Source: an uncultured Porphyromonas sp. (GTDB lineage Bacteria > Bacteroidota > Bacteroidia > Bacteroidales > Porphyromonadaceae). From it: DNA of 64,000 nucleotides. This document shows positions 8,362 through 17,796 of the stretch, in pieces. Each line of letters begins with the position of its first letter. Positions within the stretch are counted from its first letter, which is position 1. Below the pieces are notes generated by a model. The model did not search any database and was not told the origin of the DNA. It saw only the letters and a program-made list of their open reading frames with translations. The stretch spans positions 62,001-126,000 of the forward strand of contig NZ_UQJH01000003.1 in the NCBI RefSeq assembly GCF_900541275.1. The letters are read 5' to 3'. Position numbers and translations under genes: made by a program.

Positions 8362-10515
8362 ATGAGCACCAAGACTTACCTTTTTCTTCTCTCCCTGATC
8401 GCCGGTTGCCTCCTGCTACAGGCACAGACCGTCGAGCCACTGACGCTGGATGATGTCACCCCCGGGGGGCGGACCTACTGGAGCCACCAACCCTCTACAC
8501 CGACGATCTGCGGGATCATCGGCGATGGCGTGGTCACCTATGACGAGAAGGGGCTCAAGCTGGTGGACAAGGCCGGCCGCGAGACCGATCTCCTGACGCT
8601 GCAAGAGTGGTCTCAGATCGACGACACCCCGGTCAAGGCACTTCCCTGGCTGACGGTGTACGGAAAAGGTGAGTACTTGTCTCGCACCTCGGAGAGGGGC
8701 ATCGACTTCATCGACCTGAAGTCTAAATCCATCGCCAAGCACTATGCGTACGACACGAAGCGGTGGCAGCATCTACACGTGGCTCCGGGAGCCTCCTACA
8801 TCGTCCTCTCAGACGGCGAGACGATGGCTCTACTAAAGAGCGGTGCGACAGAGCCCCGAGAGCTGGTGAGCGACTCTTCGCACGATATTGTCTACGGGAT
8901 GCCGGCTGCGCGAAACGAGTTTGGAACCGAGTCGGGTATCTTCTTCTCCCCGAGCGGCAGGTACTTCGCCTTTTACCGCATCGACCAGTCGGAGGTGACG
9001 GACTACCCGATCGTCCGGATCCATCGTCCAATAGCAGAGAGTGACCCGCTGAAGTACCCGATGGCAGGACAAGGCTCTCAGCATACGACCGTAGGCATCT
9101 ACGACACAGCAGATGGCTCCATCCGCTACCTCGCCACCGGTGAGCCCAGAGACAGGTACTTCACCAACCTCTCCTGGGCACCGGATGAGAAGAGCCTCTA
9201 CATCGATGAGGTGAAGCGCTCGCAGGACGAGTGCAACCTGGTGGAGTACAGCGTGGAGAGCGGTCACCCCGTGCGGACCGTGCTGACAGAGCGCAACGAG
9301 AGGTACATCGAGCCACTGGAGCCCATTGCCTTCACCAGTGACGGCAAGGCGTTCGTCCGATCCACCCGTATCGATGGCTACCGCCACCTTTACCTCTATC
9401 GCACGAAGGACGGCAAGCTGATCCGTCAGCTCACCAAGGGCGAGTGGGAGGTCAAGTCGCTCTACGGGATCTCACAGGACGATCGCTACGCCTACTTCAT
9501 CGGCAATGAGGGCTACCCGATGGGTCAGGCGCTCTACCGGGTGGCGCTTGCGAGTGGCAGGGTGACCTCCGTCACTCCTGGGCGTGGGTGGCACTCCTGC
9601 AGCCTGTCTGCTGACTTTACGACAGCTTATGACCTCTTCAGCTCCAAGGACAGCCCGGCGGAGGTTCGGGTCATCGACTTAGGGAAAAAAGCCATCCGCT
9701 CTCATCTGCTCAAGAAGTGCGAGGTGCCCTCCGACCTCTCCCATCGACCCGAGGTACGTCTCGGGACAATCAAGTCTGCCGATGGGGTGACCGATCTGTA
9801 CTACAAGATGACCCTGCCCGCCACCCTCGAGGAGGGGAAGAAGTACCCGACTATCGTCTATGTCTACGGAGGTCCTCATGCACAGCTGGTGACGGATAGC
9901 TGGCGGAGCCTTCGCTACAATTGGGACAACTATATGGCTGAGCAGGGCTACATCGTCTTCACCGTGGACGGACGGGGATCCAACAATCGAGGAATGGCCT
10001 TTGAGAGCATCATCCACCGCAGGCTGGGCAAGGCGGAGATGGAGGACCAGATGGAGGGGGTAAAGTTTCTCGCCTCCCTGCCTTACGTTGACACCGAACG
10101 ACTTGGCGTCTACGGCTGGAGCTTCGGTGGCTTCATGACCACCAATCTGATGCTGACCCACGGGGATACCTTCAAGGTCGGTGTCGCCGGCGGTCCGGTG
10201 ATCGACTGGGCATTCTACGAGATCATGTACGGCGAGCGGTATATGGACACACCGCAGGAGAATCCGGAGGGCTACGCTGCAGCGCGTCTCTCTGACCGAG
10301 CCAAGGATCTGCGAGGGAGATTGCTCCTCATCCACGGTGGTGTCGATCCTGTGGTGGTGTGGCAAAACTCTCAGACCTTCCTCAACGCTTGCATCGCCGC
10401 CCGCACCTACCCGGACTATATGATCTATCCCGATCACGAGCACAATGTCCTGGGTCCGGATCGGGTCCATCTCAATACCGTCATCAGTCGCTACTTCGAC
10501 GACTTCCTCAAGTAA
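8362..10515 (+). CDS. ptpA: prolyl tripeptidyl peptidase (S9 family)
   Basis: Secreted or periplasmic serine exopeptidase that releases tripeptides (Xaa-Xaa-Pro) from peptide N-termini and feeds amino-acid use by asaccharolytic Porphyromonas. It has an N-terminal signal peptide, an eight-bladed beta-propeller and a C-terminal alpha/beta hydrolase. The catalytic residues are Ser587 (GWSFGG), Asp662 (GGVDPVVVW) and His694 (HEHNVLG). Their spacing of 75 and 32 residues is the same as in P. gingivalis PtpA as I recall it (603/678/710). The segments FYRIDQSEV, GEPRDRYFTNLSW and VYVYGGPHAQLVT also match PtpA rather than plain DPP IV. It lies 79 bases after the MATE gene and probably has its own promoter. 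Confidence 0.93.
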   Translation: MSTKTYLFLLSLIAGCLLLQAQTVEPLTLDDVTPGGRTYWSHQPSTPTICGIIGDGVVTYDEKGLKLVDKAGRETDLLTLQEWSQIDDTPVKALPWLTVYGKGEYLSRTSERGIDFIDLKSKSIAKHYAYDTKRWQHLHVAPGASYIVLSDGETMALLKSGATEPRELVSDSSHDIVYGMPAARNEFGTESGIFFSPSGRYFAFYRIDQSEVTDYPIVRIHRPIAESDPLKYPMAGQGSQHTTVGIYDTADGSIRYLATGEPRDRYFTNLSWAPDEKSLYIDEVKRSQDECNLVEYSVESGHPVRTVLTERNERYIEPLEPIAFTSDGKAFVRSTRIDGYRHLYLYRTKDGKLIRQLTKGEWEVKSLYGISQDDRYAYFIGNEGYPMGQALYRVALASGRVTSVTPGRGWHSCSLSADFTTAYDLFSSKDSPAEVRVIDLGKKAIRSHLLKKCEVPSDLSHRPEVRLGTIKSADGVTDLYYKMTLPATLEEGKKYPTIVYVYGGPHAQLVTDSWRSLRYNWDNYMAEQGYIVFTVDGRGSNNRGMAFESIIHRRLGKAEMEDQMEGVKFLASLPYVDTERLGVYGWSFGGFMTTNLMLTHGDTFKVGVAGGPVIDWAFYEIMYGERYMDTPQENPEGYAAARLSDRAKDLRGRLLLIHGGVDPVVVWQNSQTFLNACIAARTYPDYMIYPDHEHNVLGPDRVHLNTVISRYFDDFLK

Positions 10516-10535
10516 TCTCAATTTCTGTAAGTGAT

Positions 10536-11825
10536 ATGAAAGCATTAGTACTCGGCTCCGGAGGACGTGAGCAAGCCATCGCATGGAAAGTAGCCAAGAG
10601 TCCACTGGTCAGCGAGGTGATCATCGCACCGGGCAATGCCGGAGCTTTCCCCAAGACAAGGAATGCCGACATCGACATCAATGATGCAGATGCCGTTGCA
10701 GACTTTCTGACCAAAGAGTCTGTCGAACTGCTTGTCGTCGGTCCGGAGCAGCCCTTAGTGAGCGGGCTGGTGGACCGACTACTGGCACGCCCCGAGCTAA
10801 GCTCCCTACACATCGTCGGCCCCACTCAGGAGGCGGCGCAGATGGAGGGAAGCAAGGACTTCGCCAAGGCATTTATGCAGAGGCACGGCATCCCGACAGC
10901 CAAGTACCGCTCCTTCACCGCCGGAGAGCGGGAGCAGGCGCTGGACTACCTCCGCAACGAAGAGAAGGCTCCCTACGTCCTTAAGGCGGACGGCCTCGCA
11001 GCCGGGAAGGGCGTGCTGATCTGCCAGACCCTCGAGGAGGCAGAGGAGGGACTGGACAGCATGCTCGGGGGAAAGTTTGGGCACTCAGCCGACACGATCC
11101 TCATAGAGACCTGCCTCACCGGCATCGAGTGCTCCGTCTTCGTCCTCACCGATGGCAAGAGCTACCGCATCCTGCCGACGGCAAAGGACTACAAGCGCAT
11201 CGGAGAGGGAGATACGGGACTCAATACAGGAGGTATGGGTGCGGTATCACCGGTCCCCTTTATCGATGACGAATTTATGACCAAGGTGAAGGAGAGGATC
11301 ATCGAGCCCACCATCCTCGGCCTTGCGGAGGACGAGATAGACTACCGAGGATTCCTCTACTTCGGCCTGATGAATCAGAATGGCGACCCCTACGTCATCG
11401 AGTACAATTGCCGTATGGGCGACCCCGAGACACAGGCGGTGATGCCGAGGATTGCGGGCGACCTGGTTCCCTCGCTGCTTGCCCTCCGGGATCAGAGCTT
11501 GGCCGACACCGAGGACCCCGGTGAGATCGAGGAGACAGCGCTCACGGTCGTGGCCGCCATGAAGGGCTATCCAGAGAGCTACCCCAAGGGCGCCCAGGTC
11601 ATCATCTACGGTGATGACAGCGACAGCTCGATCGTCTTCCACTCCGGGACAACGGGCAGCGGACGAGACATCCGCACATGTGGCGGGCGAGTCTTTGCCG
11701 TCACCGCACTTGATAGAGGGATCATGCGGGCGAGGAAGAGAGCCTACGACCGGATGATGATGACCTGCTTTGACGACATGTACTACCGGCACGACATCGG
11801 CAAGGATCTCGTGGAGTACGAGTAA
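10536..11825 (+). CDS. purD: phosphoribosylamine-glycine ligase (GAR synthetase)
   Basis: Cytosolic ATP-grasp enzyme of de novo purine synthesis that joins phosphoribosylamine and glycine. The N-terminal MKALVLGSGGREQAIAWK is the family's opening. ATP-grasp motifs follow in order: YVLKADGLAAGKGV, LTGIECSVFVLTDG, DTGLNTGGMGAVSP, and EYNCRMGDPETQ near the metal site. Length is 429 residues, as expected. The start is ATG 10536, which directly opens the conserved N-terminus. The open frame upstream overlaps ptpA and is not coding. Confidence 0.96.
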   Translation: MKALVLGSGGREQAIAWKVAKSPLVSEVIIAPGNAGAFPKTRNADIDINDADAVADFLTKESVELLVVGPEQPLVSGLVDRLLARPELSSLHIVGPTQEAAQMEGSKDFAKAFMQRHGIPTAKYRSFTAGEREQALDYLRNEEKAPYVLKADGLAAGKGVLICQTLEEAEEGLDSMLGGKFGHSADTILIETCLTGIECSVFVLTDGKSYRILPTAKDYKRIGEGDTGLNTGGMGAVSPVPFIDDEFMTKVKERIIEPTILGLAEDEIDYRGFLYFGLMNQNGDPYVIEYNCRMGDPETQAVMPRIAGDLVPSLLALRDQSLADTEDPGEIEETALTVVAAMKGYPESYPKGAQVIIYGDDSDSSIVFHSGTTGSGRDIRTCGGRVFAVTALDRGIMRARKRAYDRMMMTCFDDMYYRHDIGKDLVEYE

Positions 11826-11848
11826 GGAGGGATCGGAGACTGAGCCTT

Positions 11849-12736
11849 ATGGAGCAATACCTGACTAAGCTATCATCACTCGGAGAGCAAGTGCTCTCTG
11901 AGCCCATAGTAGCGCTTGTGCTCTCCGCAGCCCTACTATTCCTGCTCCACAGGCACAATATCCTCAGCTACGGATCACATATCCACGAGACGACATCGTG
12001 GATAATGATGGCGCTCCTGATGACGAGTCAGGTAGGCATAGCTACACGCTCACTCTCCCTCATGATGATCTCGACGATCATCCTGGTCTTCCTCAGTGAG
12101 TACATCATAACCTCGCTCGCCCAGCACAAGTCCCCATTCATCGGATTTAATATCGGACTTGGCATAGGACTTCTGTCTCTGATTGATCCGATATGGTTGC
12201 CGACACTCCTCATCTTTGGCTTTATGCTCAGGCAGATCGGTCTTGGGACCTGGCGTCACTACTCCGCTATGGTTCTTGGGGTACTTATGGTGCTCTGGGT
12301 GGGGATCCTCCTCCTTGCGCCCCCCACTCCCGAGGGTGTGCTGGGGTTTGTTGACCGCACCTATGGATCTCTTCTTCACCCGAGTCTCCCGAGCAGTACC
12401 GATGACTGGTTGCGAGTCACATCCCTCATGATGCTTCTCTCAGCCTCCACTATCGAGACTATGATCGTCCGCAGGCACGCCATTACCAGATACCGATGGG
12501 TCACCCATCTCCACCTCAGGCTGGGCTGGTTCCTCTTCGTCCTATACTGTATCTACTACTCGGCAGAGATGCCCTCGCCCGTCTTGTCTATCTTCTTCTG
12601 CACGTCGTGTGTGACCGCATTTCTCTGCACAAATACCCAACGCCTTGTATTTCTCACATCTGCGCTCGGATCTATAGCCGGCTTTACGCTATACGCATTC
12701 CTCCCCCCCCTTATTCTGACGACACGCATCCTATGA
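11849..12736 (+). CDS. hypothetical multi-pass membrane protein
   Basis: 295 residues with eight or so hydrophobic stretches, which suggests a polytopic inner-membrane protein. No catalytic motif is visible. An AAGGAGG ribosome-binding sequence lies about 20 bases before the ATG. Its stop overlaps the start of the following glycosyltransferase (ATGA), so the two are likely translated together, and the protein may serve a surface-glycan step. That role is inference from position only. It resembles the poorly described DUF6427-type membrane proteins of Bacteroidota, but I cannot confirm this. Confidence 0.7.
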   Translation: MEQYLTKLSSLGEQVLSEPIVALVLSAALLFLLHRHNILSYGSHIHETTSWIMMALLMTSQVGIATRSLSLMMISTIILVFLSEYIITSLAQHKSPFIGFNIGLGIGLLSLIDPIWLPTLLIFGFMLRQIGLGTWRHYSAMVLGVLMVLWVGILLLAPPTPEGVLGFVDRTYGSLLHPSLPSSTDDWLRVTSLMMLLSASTIETMIVRRHAITRYRWVTHLHLRLGWFLFVLYCIYYSAEMPSPVLSIFFCTSCVTAFLCTNTQRLVFLTSALGSIAGFTLYAFLPPLILTTRIL

Positions 12737-13695
12737 TATCCTTCATCATCCCTGTCTACAACCGACCCGATGAGGTCAAAGAGCTACTCGAGAGCTTCCT
12801 CAGTCAGGAGAGCACGCCCCTCGACTACGAAGTGGTGGTCGTGGAGGACGGCTCAGACATCCCCTGCCGTGAGGTGTGCGAGAGCTATGCCGACAAGCTG
12901 CCGGTCCGATACCTCTATCAGTCTCCAAATACCGGGCCCTCCGGGGCCCGCAACTATGGAGCCAAAGTGGCACAGGGAGACATCTTCCTCTTCCTCGACT
13001 CCGACGTAGAGCTCCCGCCAAGCTACCTGAGCACACTGGCCCTCGACATAGAGCGGAGACCGGTAGACCTCTTCGGCGGACCGGATGCGGCGAAGGAGGA
13101 CTACACCGTGACACAGCGTGCGATCAGCTATGCGATGACCTCATTCTTCACCACAGGAGGCATCCGAGGGGGGCGAAAGGACCAGCCGCTGGACAAGTTT
13201 TACCCCCGCACTTACAATATGGGCGTGACGCGCACAGCGTATGAGGCGGTCGGAGGCTTCCGTCAGGATCTCCGCTATGGGGAGGACATTGACTTCAGCC
13301 TGCGGGTGACAGAGGCGGGCTACCACTCTGCGCTGTACGACGACCTCTTTGTCTACCACAAGCGGCGGGACACGTACAAGAAATTCTTCGCCCAGATACG
13401 CCACAGCGGACGGGCTCGCGTGATGCTGGAACGTCTCCATCCCGGCAGCATGAAGCCGGTGCACTACCTCCCCTCACTCTTCGTGGTCTTATGCTTCATC
13501 GCCCTACTCTCCAGCCTATATGGCGGGCTTATGTTTCCACTCCTCTACGCCCTCTTGATCATCTTTGATGTATATGGTCGGGGCGACTCGCTCGAGCTGG
13601 CGGTCAATTGCGTGATAGCAGCCTTTGTCCAGCTCTTTGGCTACGGGTTTGGCTTTATTGAGGCAAAGATAGGGAGGGGGGAAGGCTCAGAGTAG
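12733..13695 (+). CDS. family 2 glycosyltransferase
   Basis: GT-A fold glycosyltransferase of 320 residues that uses nucleotide sugars. The N-terminus ISFIIPVYNRPDEV opens the Rossmann-like domain. TGPSGARNYGAK is the donor-binding segment, LFLDSDVEL holds the DxD metal motif, and RYGEDIDFSLR is the typical ED acceptor motif. Hydrophobic segments near the C-terminus suggest membrane attachment. It starts at ATG 12733 inside the stop of the preceding membrane protein. Its end overlaps lpxB, which runs the other way, by nine bases. Donor and acceptor are unknown. Confidence 0.88.
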   Translation: MISFIIPVYNRPDEVKELLESFLSQESTPLDYEVVVVEDGSDIPCREVCESYADKLPVRYLYQSPNTGPSGARNYGAKVAQGDIFLFLDSDVELPPSYLSTLALDIERRPVDLFGGPDAAKEDYTVTQRAISYAMTSFFTTGGIRGGRKDQPLDKFYPRTYNMGVTRTAYEAVGGFRQDLRYGEDIDFSLRVTEAGYHSALYDDLFVYHKRRDTYKKFFAQIRHSGRARVMLERLHPGSMKPVHYLPSLFVVLCFIALLSSLYGGLMFPLLYALLIIFDVYGRGDSLELAVNCVIAAFVQLFGYGFGFIEAKIGRGEGSE

Positions 13696-14817
13696 AGCGA
13701 CGATCTCTCGAGCCGCCAGCGTCGAGGCAGGGAGCTCCGTCTGGAGAGCCTCCGAGACGGCATCGTAAGCCTCCAGCATCGCTCTTCGCTCAGCTGTATC
13801 AGTGAGCAGGGGCGTGAGGTGGCTCCGTATCGCCTTGACCGAACACCTTGCCCCAAAGAGCTCCGCCACCACCTCACGGCGGGCGATCAGGTTGACGAGC
13901 GAGATGTAGGGGACCTTGAAGAAGTGGTCAAAGGCGAAATTCACTAATCGCCCGGCACGCGTCGCATAGCAGACCACCTGAGGCGCACCGAGAAGAGCCG
14001 TCTCGAGGGTCGCCGTGCCGGAGGTCACTAATGCTGCATCCGCCCCCGAGAGGATCTCGTAAGTCTCCCCATACCGCACCTCCACCCTCTGCAGGCTGTA
14101 TCGCTCTATGATCTCGCTGTAGAGCGACCGGTCGATGGCGGAGACACCGGCCACCACCAGCCGGTACCGGTCGCCGAGAGACGCCACACTCTCCAGCATC
14201 AGGGGGAGATTGCGCCTCACCTCCGAGAGACGACTACCACAGAGGAGCGCAATGTAAGGTCGCTCCTCTATCGTCACGTCAGCGCTGCGGTGCGACCTGA
14301 AGTGCATCACCTCCTCATAGGTAGGATTGCCGACGTAGGAGACTCGCTCCACCCCCTTGGAGCGAAAGTAGGGTACCTCGAAGGGGAAGATACACTGGAT
14401 CAAGTCGCAGTCACGCCTCAGCTGACGGACGCGAAACTCCTTCCACGCCCACACCTTGGGCGGGATAAAGTAGACGATCCGCGTCGTAGGCAGCTGCTTC
14501 CGCACAAAAGGCAGGATATACCGCATGCAGAAGGAGCCGTAGTCCACACAGATCACCACATCCGGGCGATAGTCAAGCAGGGACTGCCTCACCACATTCC
14601 GTCCTCGTCTGATCTCGGGGTAATGCCGTAGGACATCCACGATACCCATGTAGGCCATCTCCTCCGACCTGAGCACACACGTTCCACCCCTCTCCCTCAT
14701 GGCGGCACCGCCCATATAGGCAAAGTCTGCCTGAGGGTCCTCAACTCTCAAGGCAGACATCAGATGTGCAGCGTGGAGGTCTCCACTCGCCTCACCCGCT
14801 ATGAGGAAATACTTCAT
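13687..14817 (-). CDS. lpxB: lipid-A-disaccharide synthase
   Basis: Peripheral inner-membrane GT-B glycosyltransferase (family 19). It condenses UDP-2,3-diacylglucosamine with lipid X to make the lipid A disaccharide. Family features are the start MKYFLIAGEASGDLHAA, YMGGAAMRERGG, YIDYGSF-like pocket residues (CVDYGSFCMRY), the VGNPTYEEV segment, ALLCGSRLSEV, and the C-terminal LVTSGTATLETALLGAPQVV. At 376 residues it has the usual length. surE lies six bases upstream on the same strand, so lpxB follows surE in an operon. Confidence 0.95.
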   Translation of the reverse strand: MKYFLIAGEASGDLHAAHLMSALRVEDPQADFAYMGGAAMRERGGTCVLRSEEMAYMGIVDVLRHYPEIRRGRNVVRQSLLDYRPDVVICVDYGSFCMRYILPFVRKQLPTTRIVYFIPPKVWAWKEFRVRQLRRDCDLIQCIFPFEVPYFRSKGVERVSYVGNPTYEEVMHFRSHRSADVTIEERPYIALLCGSRLSEVRRNLPLMLESVASLGDRYRLVVAGVSAIDRSLYSEIIERYSLQRVEVRYGETYEILSGADAALVTSGTATLETALLGAPQVVCYATRAGRLVNFAFDHFFKVPYISLVNLIARREVVAELFGARCSVKAIRSHLTPLLTDTAERRAMLEAYDAVSEALQTELPASTLAAREIVALL

Positions 14818-14823
14818 CCGGCG

Positions 14824-15594
14824 TCAGTCATCCTCCTCCCACGACTGCAGGTCGCGGACATACTGATAGGCAGTGACGTCAATCTTGCACGGCACCATCG
14901 TGGCGTAGCCTCGATCCAAGGTCGCCACGTCCCAGCCCTTCTCGGCCGGCTCATTGAGTACCAGGTCACCACTCAGCCAGAAGACATCCTTCCCCTGAGG
15001 GTTACGCTGCTTGATGAATTCGTTGTGATACCTCCCGTCCGCCTGACTGCAGACCCTCAGCCCTCTGACGCGAGGGATATTGGGCACATTGACATTAAGG
15101 TAGACCCCACGAGGCAGCCCCTCCTTGAGGATCCGCCGACAGATGGCGCGCGCATAGCGACAGCAGGCGAGGTAGTCGCTCTCCTGCTTGCCATGGATGA
15201 GCGAGATGGCGAGGGAGGGAATGTCAAAGATACAGCCCTCGATCGCAGCGCCAAGGGTGCCGGAGTAATTCACCGCAATGCCCTTATTGTCCCCGTGATT
15301 GATCCCCGCGATGACGATATCCGGCATCTCCGTCACGATGACATTGAGTGCCAGCTTGACGCAGTCGGCAGGCGTGCCGGTGCAGCTATAGACCGTCAGA
15401 CCAGGCTCCGAGCGGACGAGGCTGTAGGTGATAGGATTGCGGGTGGTGATGGCACTCGAGGAGCCACTCCTCGGCTCATCAGGGGCGACGACGATTACAT
15501 CGCCCATATCTCGTAGCGAGAGGGAGAGCTCCGTCAGCCCCTTGGCAAAGACGCCGTCGTCATTGCTGACTAAGAAAAGTGGACGCTTGGCCAT
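14824..15594 (-). CDS. surE: 5'/3'-nucleotidase SurE
   Basis: Metal-dependent nucleoside-monophosphate phosphatase, also active on polyphosphate in some species. The diagnostic SNDDG motif (residues 10-14) provides the metal-binding Asp pair. The segments VVAPDEPRSGSSSAIT, CTGTPADCVKLAL, VIAGINHGDN and YSGTLGAAIEG are characteristic. It has 256 residues. Its ATG overlaps the last base of the FKBP gene upstream, so the order on this strand is FKBP, surE, lpxB. Confidence 0.95.
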   Translation of the reverse strand: MAKRPLFLVSNDDGVFAKGLTELSLSLRDMGDVIVVAPDEPRSGSSSAITTRNPITYSLVRSEPGLTVYSCTGTPADCVKLALNVIVTEMPDIVIAGINHGDNKGIAVNYSGTLGAAIEGCIFDIPSLAISLIHGKQESDYLACCRYARAICRRILKEGLPRGVYLNVNVPNIPRVRGLRVCSQADGRYHNEFIKQRNPQGKDVFWLSGDLVLNEPAEKGWDVATLDRGYATMVPCKIDVTAYQYVRDLQSWEEDD

Positions 15595-16142
15595 CAGAGC
15601 GTTGGGATAGAGAGAAGGGTCACCTCAAATATCAGGGTAGAGTATGCAGGGATAGACGAGCGAGAGGAGCCACCATAGGTATAGGCGCCGTAGCCCAGCT
15701 GCCAGGGGATCACCACCTCCCACGTCTCACCGACAGACATATGCTGGAGTGCCAGTTGCATCCCCCGAATGATGGACTCAGGTCGACCGTTACCCTCCTG
15801 GTGGTATATCCAGGACTTGACGATCTCATCGGTCTCAAGTACCTCACCGCTAATCAGCTTGATGGTATACTTATACTCCACCTGGCTATTCTGGAGCGGT
15901 CTCTGAGGCTTGGCTCCCTCCGGCAAGCCCTGGATCACCTTATAGTAAATGGCATAGGGCGACAGCTCGAAAGCAAGCTTCTTGTAGGAGGTATCAGCAG
16001 CGATATCCTCCACGTACTTCTCGTTCTTCACCCTATACTCCGACTTCGCCTCATCGGGAGCCGTCTGATCGCAGGCGGTGAGGAGACCGAGCGAGAGGCC
16101 GAGGGTAAGCGAGAGGAGGAGACCTTTTAGTATGGACTTCAT
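15594..16142 (-). CDS. FKBP-type peptidyl-prolyl isomerase lipoprotein
   Basis: Envelope lipoprotein of 182 residues. The signal peptide ends in a lipobox with the acceptor Cys in LLTACDQ. The C-terminal half is an FKBP domain (YTIKLISGEVLETDEIV, the RGMQLALQHMSVGETWEVVIP segment, then LGYGAYTYGGSSRSSIPAYSTLIFEV), so it probably assists folding of exported proteins. The start is ATG 16142. An upstream TTG in frame is less likely. It is the first gene of the group that includes surE and lpxB, 16 bases after glyS. Confidence 0.88.
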   Translation of the reverse strand: MKSILKGLLLSLTLGLSLGLLTACDQTAPDEAKSEYRVKNEKYVEDIAADTSYKKLAFELSPYAIYYKVIQGLPEGAKPQRPLQNSQVEYKYTIKLISGEVLETDEIVKSWIYHQEGNGRPESIIRGMQLALQHMSVGETWEVVIPWQLGYGAYTYGGSSRSSIPAYSTLIFEVTLLSIPTL

Positions 16143-16157
16143 ATGCAAAAAAGGGGA

Positions 16158-17702
16158 TCAGAGGTTCTTCAGGAGGGACTTCATACTGACCTTCTCATCG
16201 ATCAGTGCGTGCAGCTCGCGGATCGGGACACGCTTCTGCTCCATCGTATCGCGGAAGCGAACCGTCACTGCCTCGTCCGAAGGTGTATCATTATCAATAG
16301 TCACGCAGTAGGGCGTGCCGATGGCATCGTGACGGCGGTAGCGCTTGCCGATGGAGTCCTTCTCATCGTAGACACAATTGAAGTCATAGCGCAGCTCCTT
16401 CATGACCGACTCAGCGATCTCGGGCAGACCGTCCTTAGCGACCAGCGGGAGCACAGCCACCTTGGTTGGCGCCAGTGCCGGTGGCAGCTTGAGCACCACT
16501 CTGGAGGAGCCATTCTCGAGCTCCTCCTCCACGTATGAGCCGCACATAATGCTGAGGAAGAGGCGATCCACACCTATGGAGGTCTCTACCACGTAGGGGA
16601 CATAGCTATCACCCAGCTCCGGATCGTAGTACCGCAGCTTCTTGCCACTGTACTTCTCGTGCTGGCTGAGGTCAAAATTGGTCCGCGAGTGGACTCCCTC
16701 CACCTCGCTGAAGCCAAAGGGCATCTCAAACTCGATGTCCGTTGCAGCATTGGCGTAGTGCGCCAGCTTCTCGTGGTCATGGAAGCGGTACTTATCGTCC
16801 CCGAGACCGAGGTTCTTGTGCCACTTCATCCGCGCCGCCTTCCACTGCTCAAACCAGTCGATCTCCGTCCCGGGCTTCACGAAATACTGCATCTCCATCT
16901 GCTCAAACTCGCGCATACGGAAGATAAACTGCCGTGCCACGATCTCGTTGCGGAACGCTTTACCGATCTGTGCGATGCCGAAGGGGATCTTCATGCGACC
17001 CGTCTTCTGCACATTGAGGAAATTGACAAAGATCCCCTGCGCTGTCTCGGGTCTCAGATAGACCGTCATCGTGTCGTCGGAGGCGGAGCCCATCTGCGTG
17101 GAGAACATGAGGTTGAACTGCCGCACGTCGGTCCAATTGCGCGAGCCGCTCACCGGATCAGCGATCTCGCAGTCGAGGATCAGCTGATGAAGTCCCTCCA
17201 GATCACCACTCCCCGACACCTCGGCGTAGCGGTCGTAGACCCTCTTTCGCTCATCGAGTACGCGCTTCAGATTGACGCTCGTCTCTCGATACTGCGCCTC
17301 ATCAAAGCTGTCTCCGAAGCGCTTACGCGCCTTGGCGATATCCTTCTCGATCTTCCCATCCAGCTTAGCGATATAGTCCTCCACAAGGACGTCGGCACGG
17401 TACCGCTTCTTGGAGTCCTTATTGTCGATCATCGGGTCATTGAAGGCCGCCAAGTGACCCGACGCCTCCCAGATCCTCGGGTGCATAAAGATGGAGGAGT
17501 CCAGCCCTGCGATATTGTCGTGCAGGTGCGTCATGCTCTCCCACCAGTATCGCTTGATGTTATTCTTCAGCTCGATGCCATTCTGACCATAGTCATAGAC
17601 GGCACTGAGACCATCGTAGATCTCGGAGGAGGGGAAGACAAAGCCATACTCCTTGCAGTGACTGATGATTGTCTTGAAGAGCGTCTCGTTATTCTCAGAC
17701 AT
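16158..17702 (-). CDS. glyS: glycyl-tRNA synthetase (one-chain, alpha2 type)
   Basis: Class II synthetase that charges tRNA-Gly, of the single-chain eukaryote/archaea-like type that Bacteroidota use in place of the two-subunit enzyme. Motif 2 is visible as the FRNEIVARQFIFRMREFEQME region. The anticodon-binding domain is at the C-terminus (KVAVLPLVAKDGLPEIA, then GKRYRRHDAIGTPYCVTID). The start is ATG 17702 (MSENNETLFKT). The open frame extends 17 codons further but overlaps the promoter region. Length is 514 residues. Confidence 0.95.
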   Translation of the reverse strand: MSENNETLFKTIISHCKEYGFVFPSSEIYDGLSAVYDYGQNGIELKNNIKRYWWESMTHLHDNIAGLDSSIFMHPRIWEASGHLAAFNDPMIDNKDSKKRYRADVLVEDYIAKLDGKIEKDIAKARKRFGDSFDEAQYRETSVNLKRVLDERKRVYDRYAEVSGSGDLEGLHQLILDCEIADPVSGSRNWTDVRQFNLMFSTQMGSASDDTMTVYLRPETAQGIFVNFLNVQKTGRMKIPFGIAQIGKAFRNEIVARQFIFRMREFEQMEMQYFVKPGTEIDWFEQWKAARMKWHKNLGLGDDKYRFHDHEKLAHYANAATDIEFEMPFGFSEVEGVHSRTNFDLSQHEKYSGKKLRYYDPELGDSYVPYVVETSIGVDRLFLSIMCGSYVEEELENGSSRVVLKLPPALAPTKVAVLPLVAKDGLPEIAESVMKELRYDFNCVYDEKDSIGKRYRRHDAIGTPYCVTIDNDTPSDEAVTVRFRDTMEQKRVPIRELHALIDEKVSMKSLLKNL

Positions 17703-17758
17703 ATTGTATGGAAAATCAATTGTTTCGCTTACAGGGACGACCCCGGAGGTCATCTACG

Positions 17759-17766
17759 CAAAGGTA
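17759..17766 (-). promoter_or_regulatory. -7 promoter box for glyS
   Basis: TACCTTTG on the minus strand matches the Bacteroidota TAnnTTTG box exactly. It lies about 57 bases before the glyS ATG. I see no good -33 TTTG at the right distance. Confidence 0.55.
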
Positions 17767-17796
17767 ATCAAAATGTACGCACTATCCCTTAAAAAG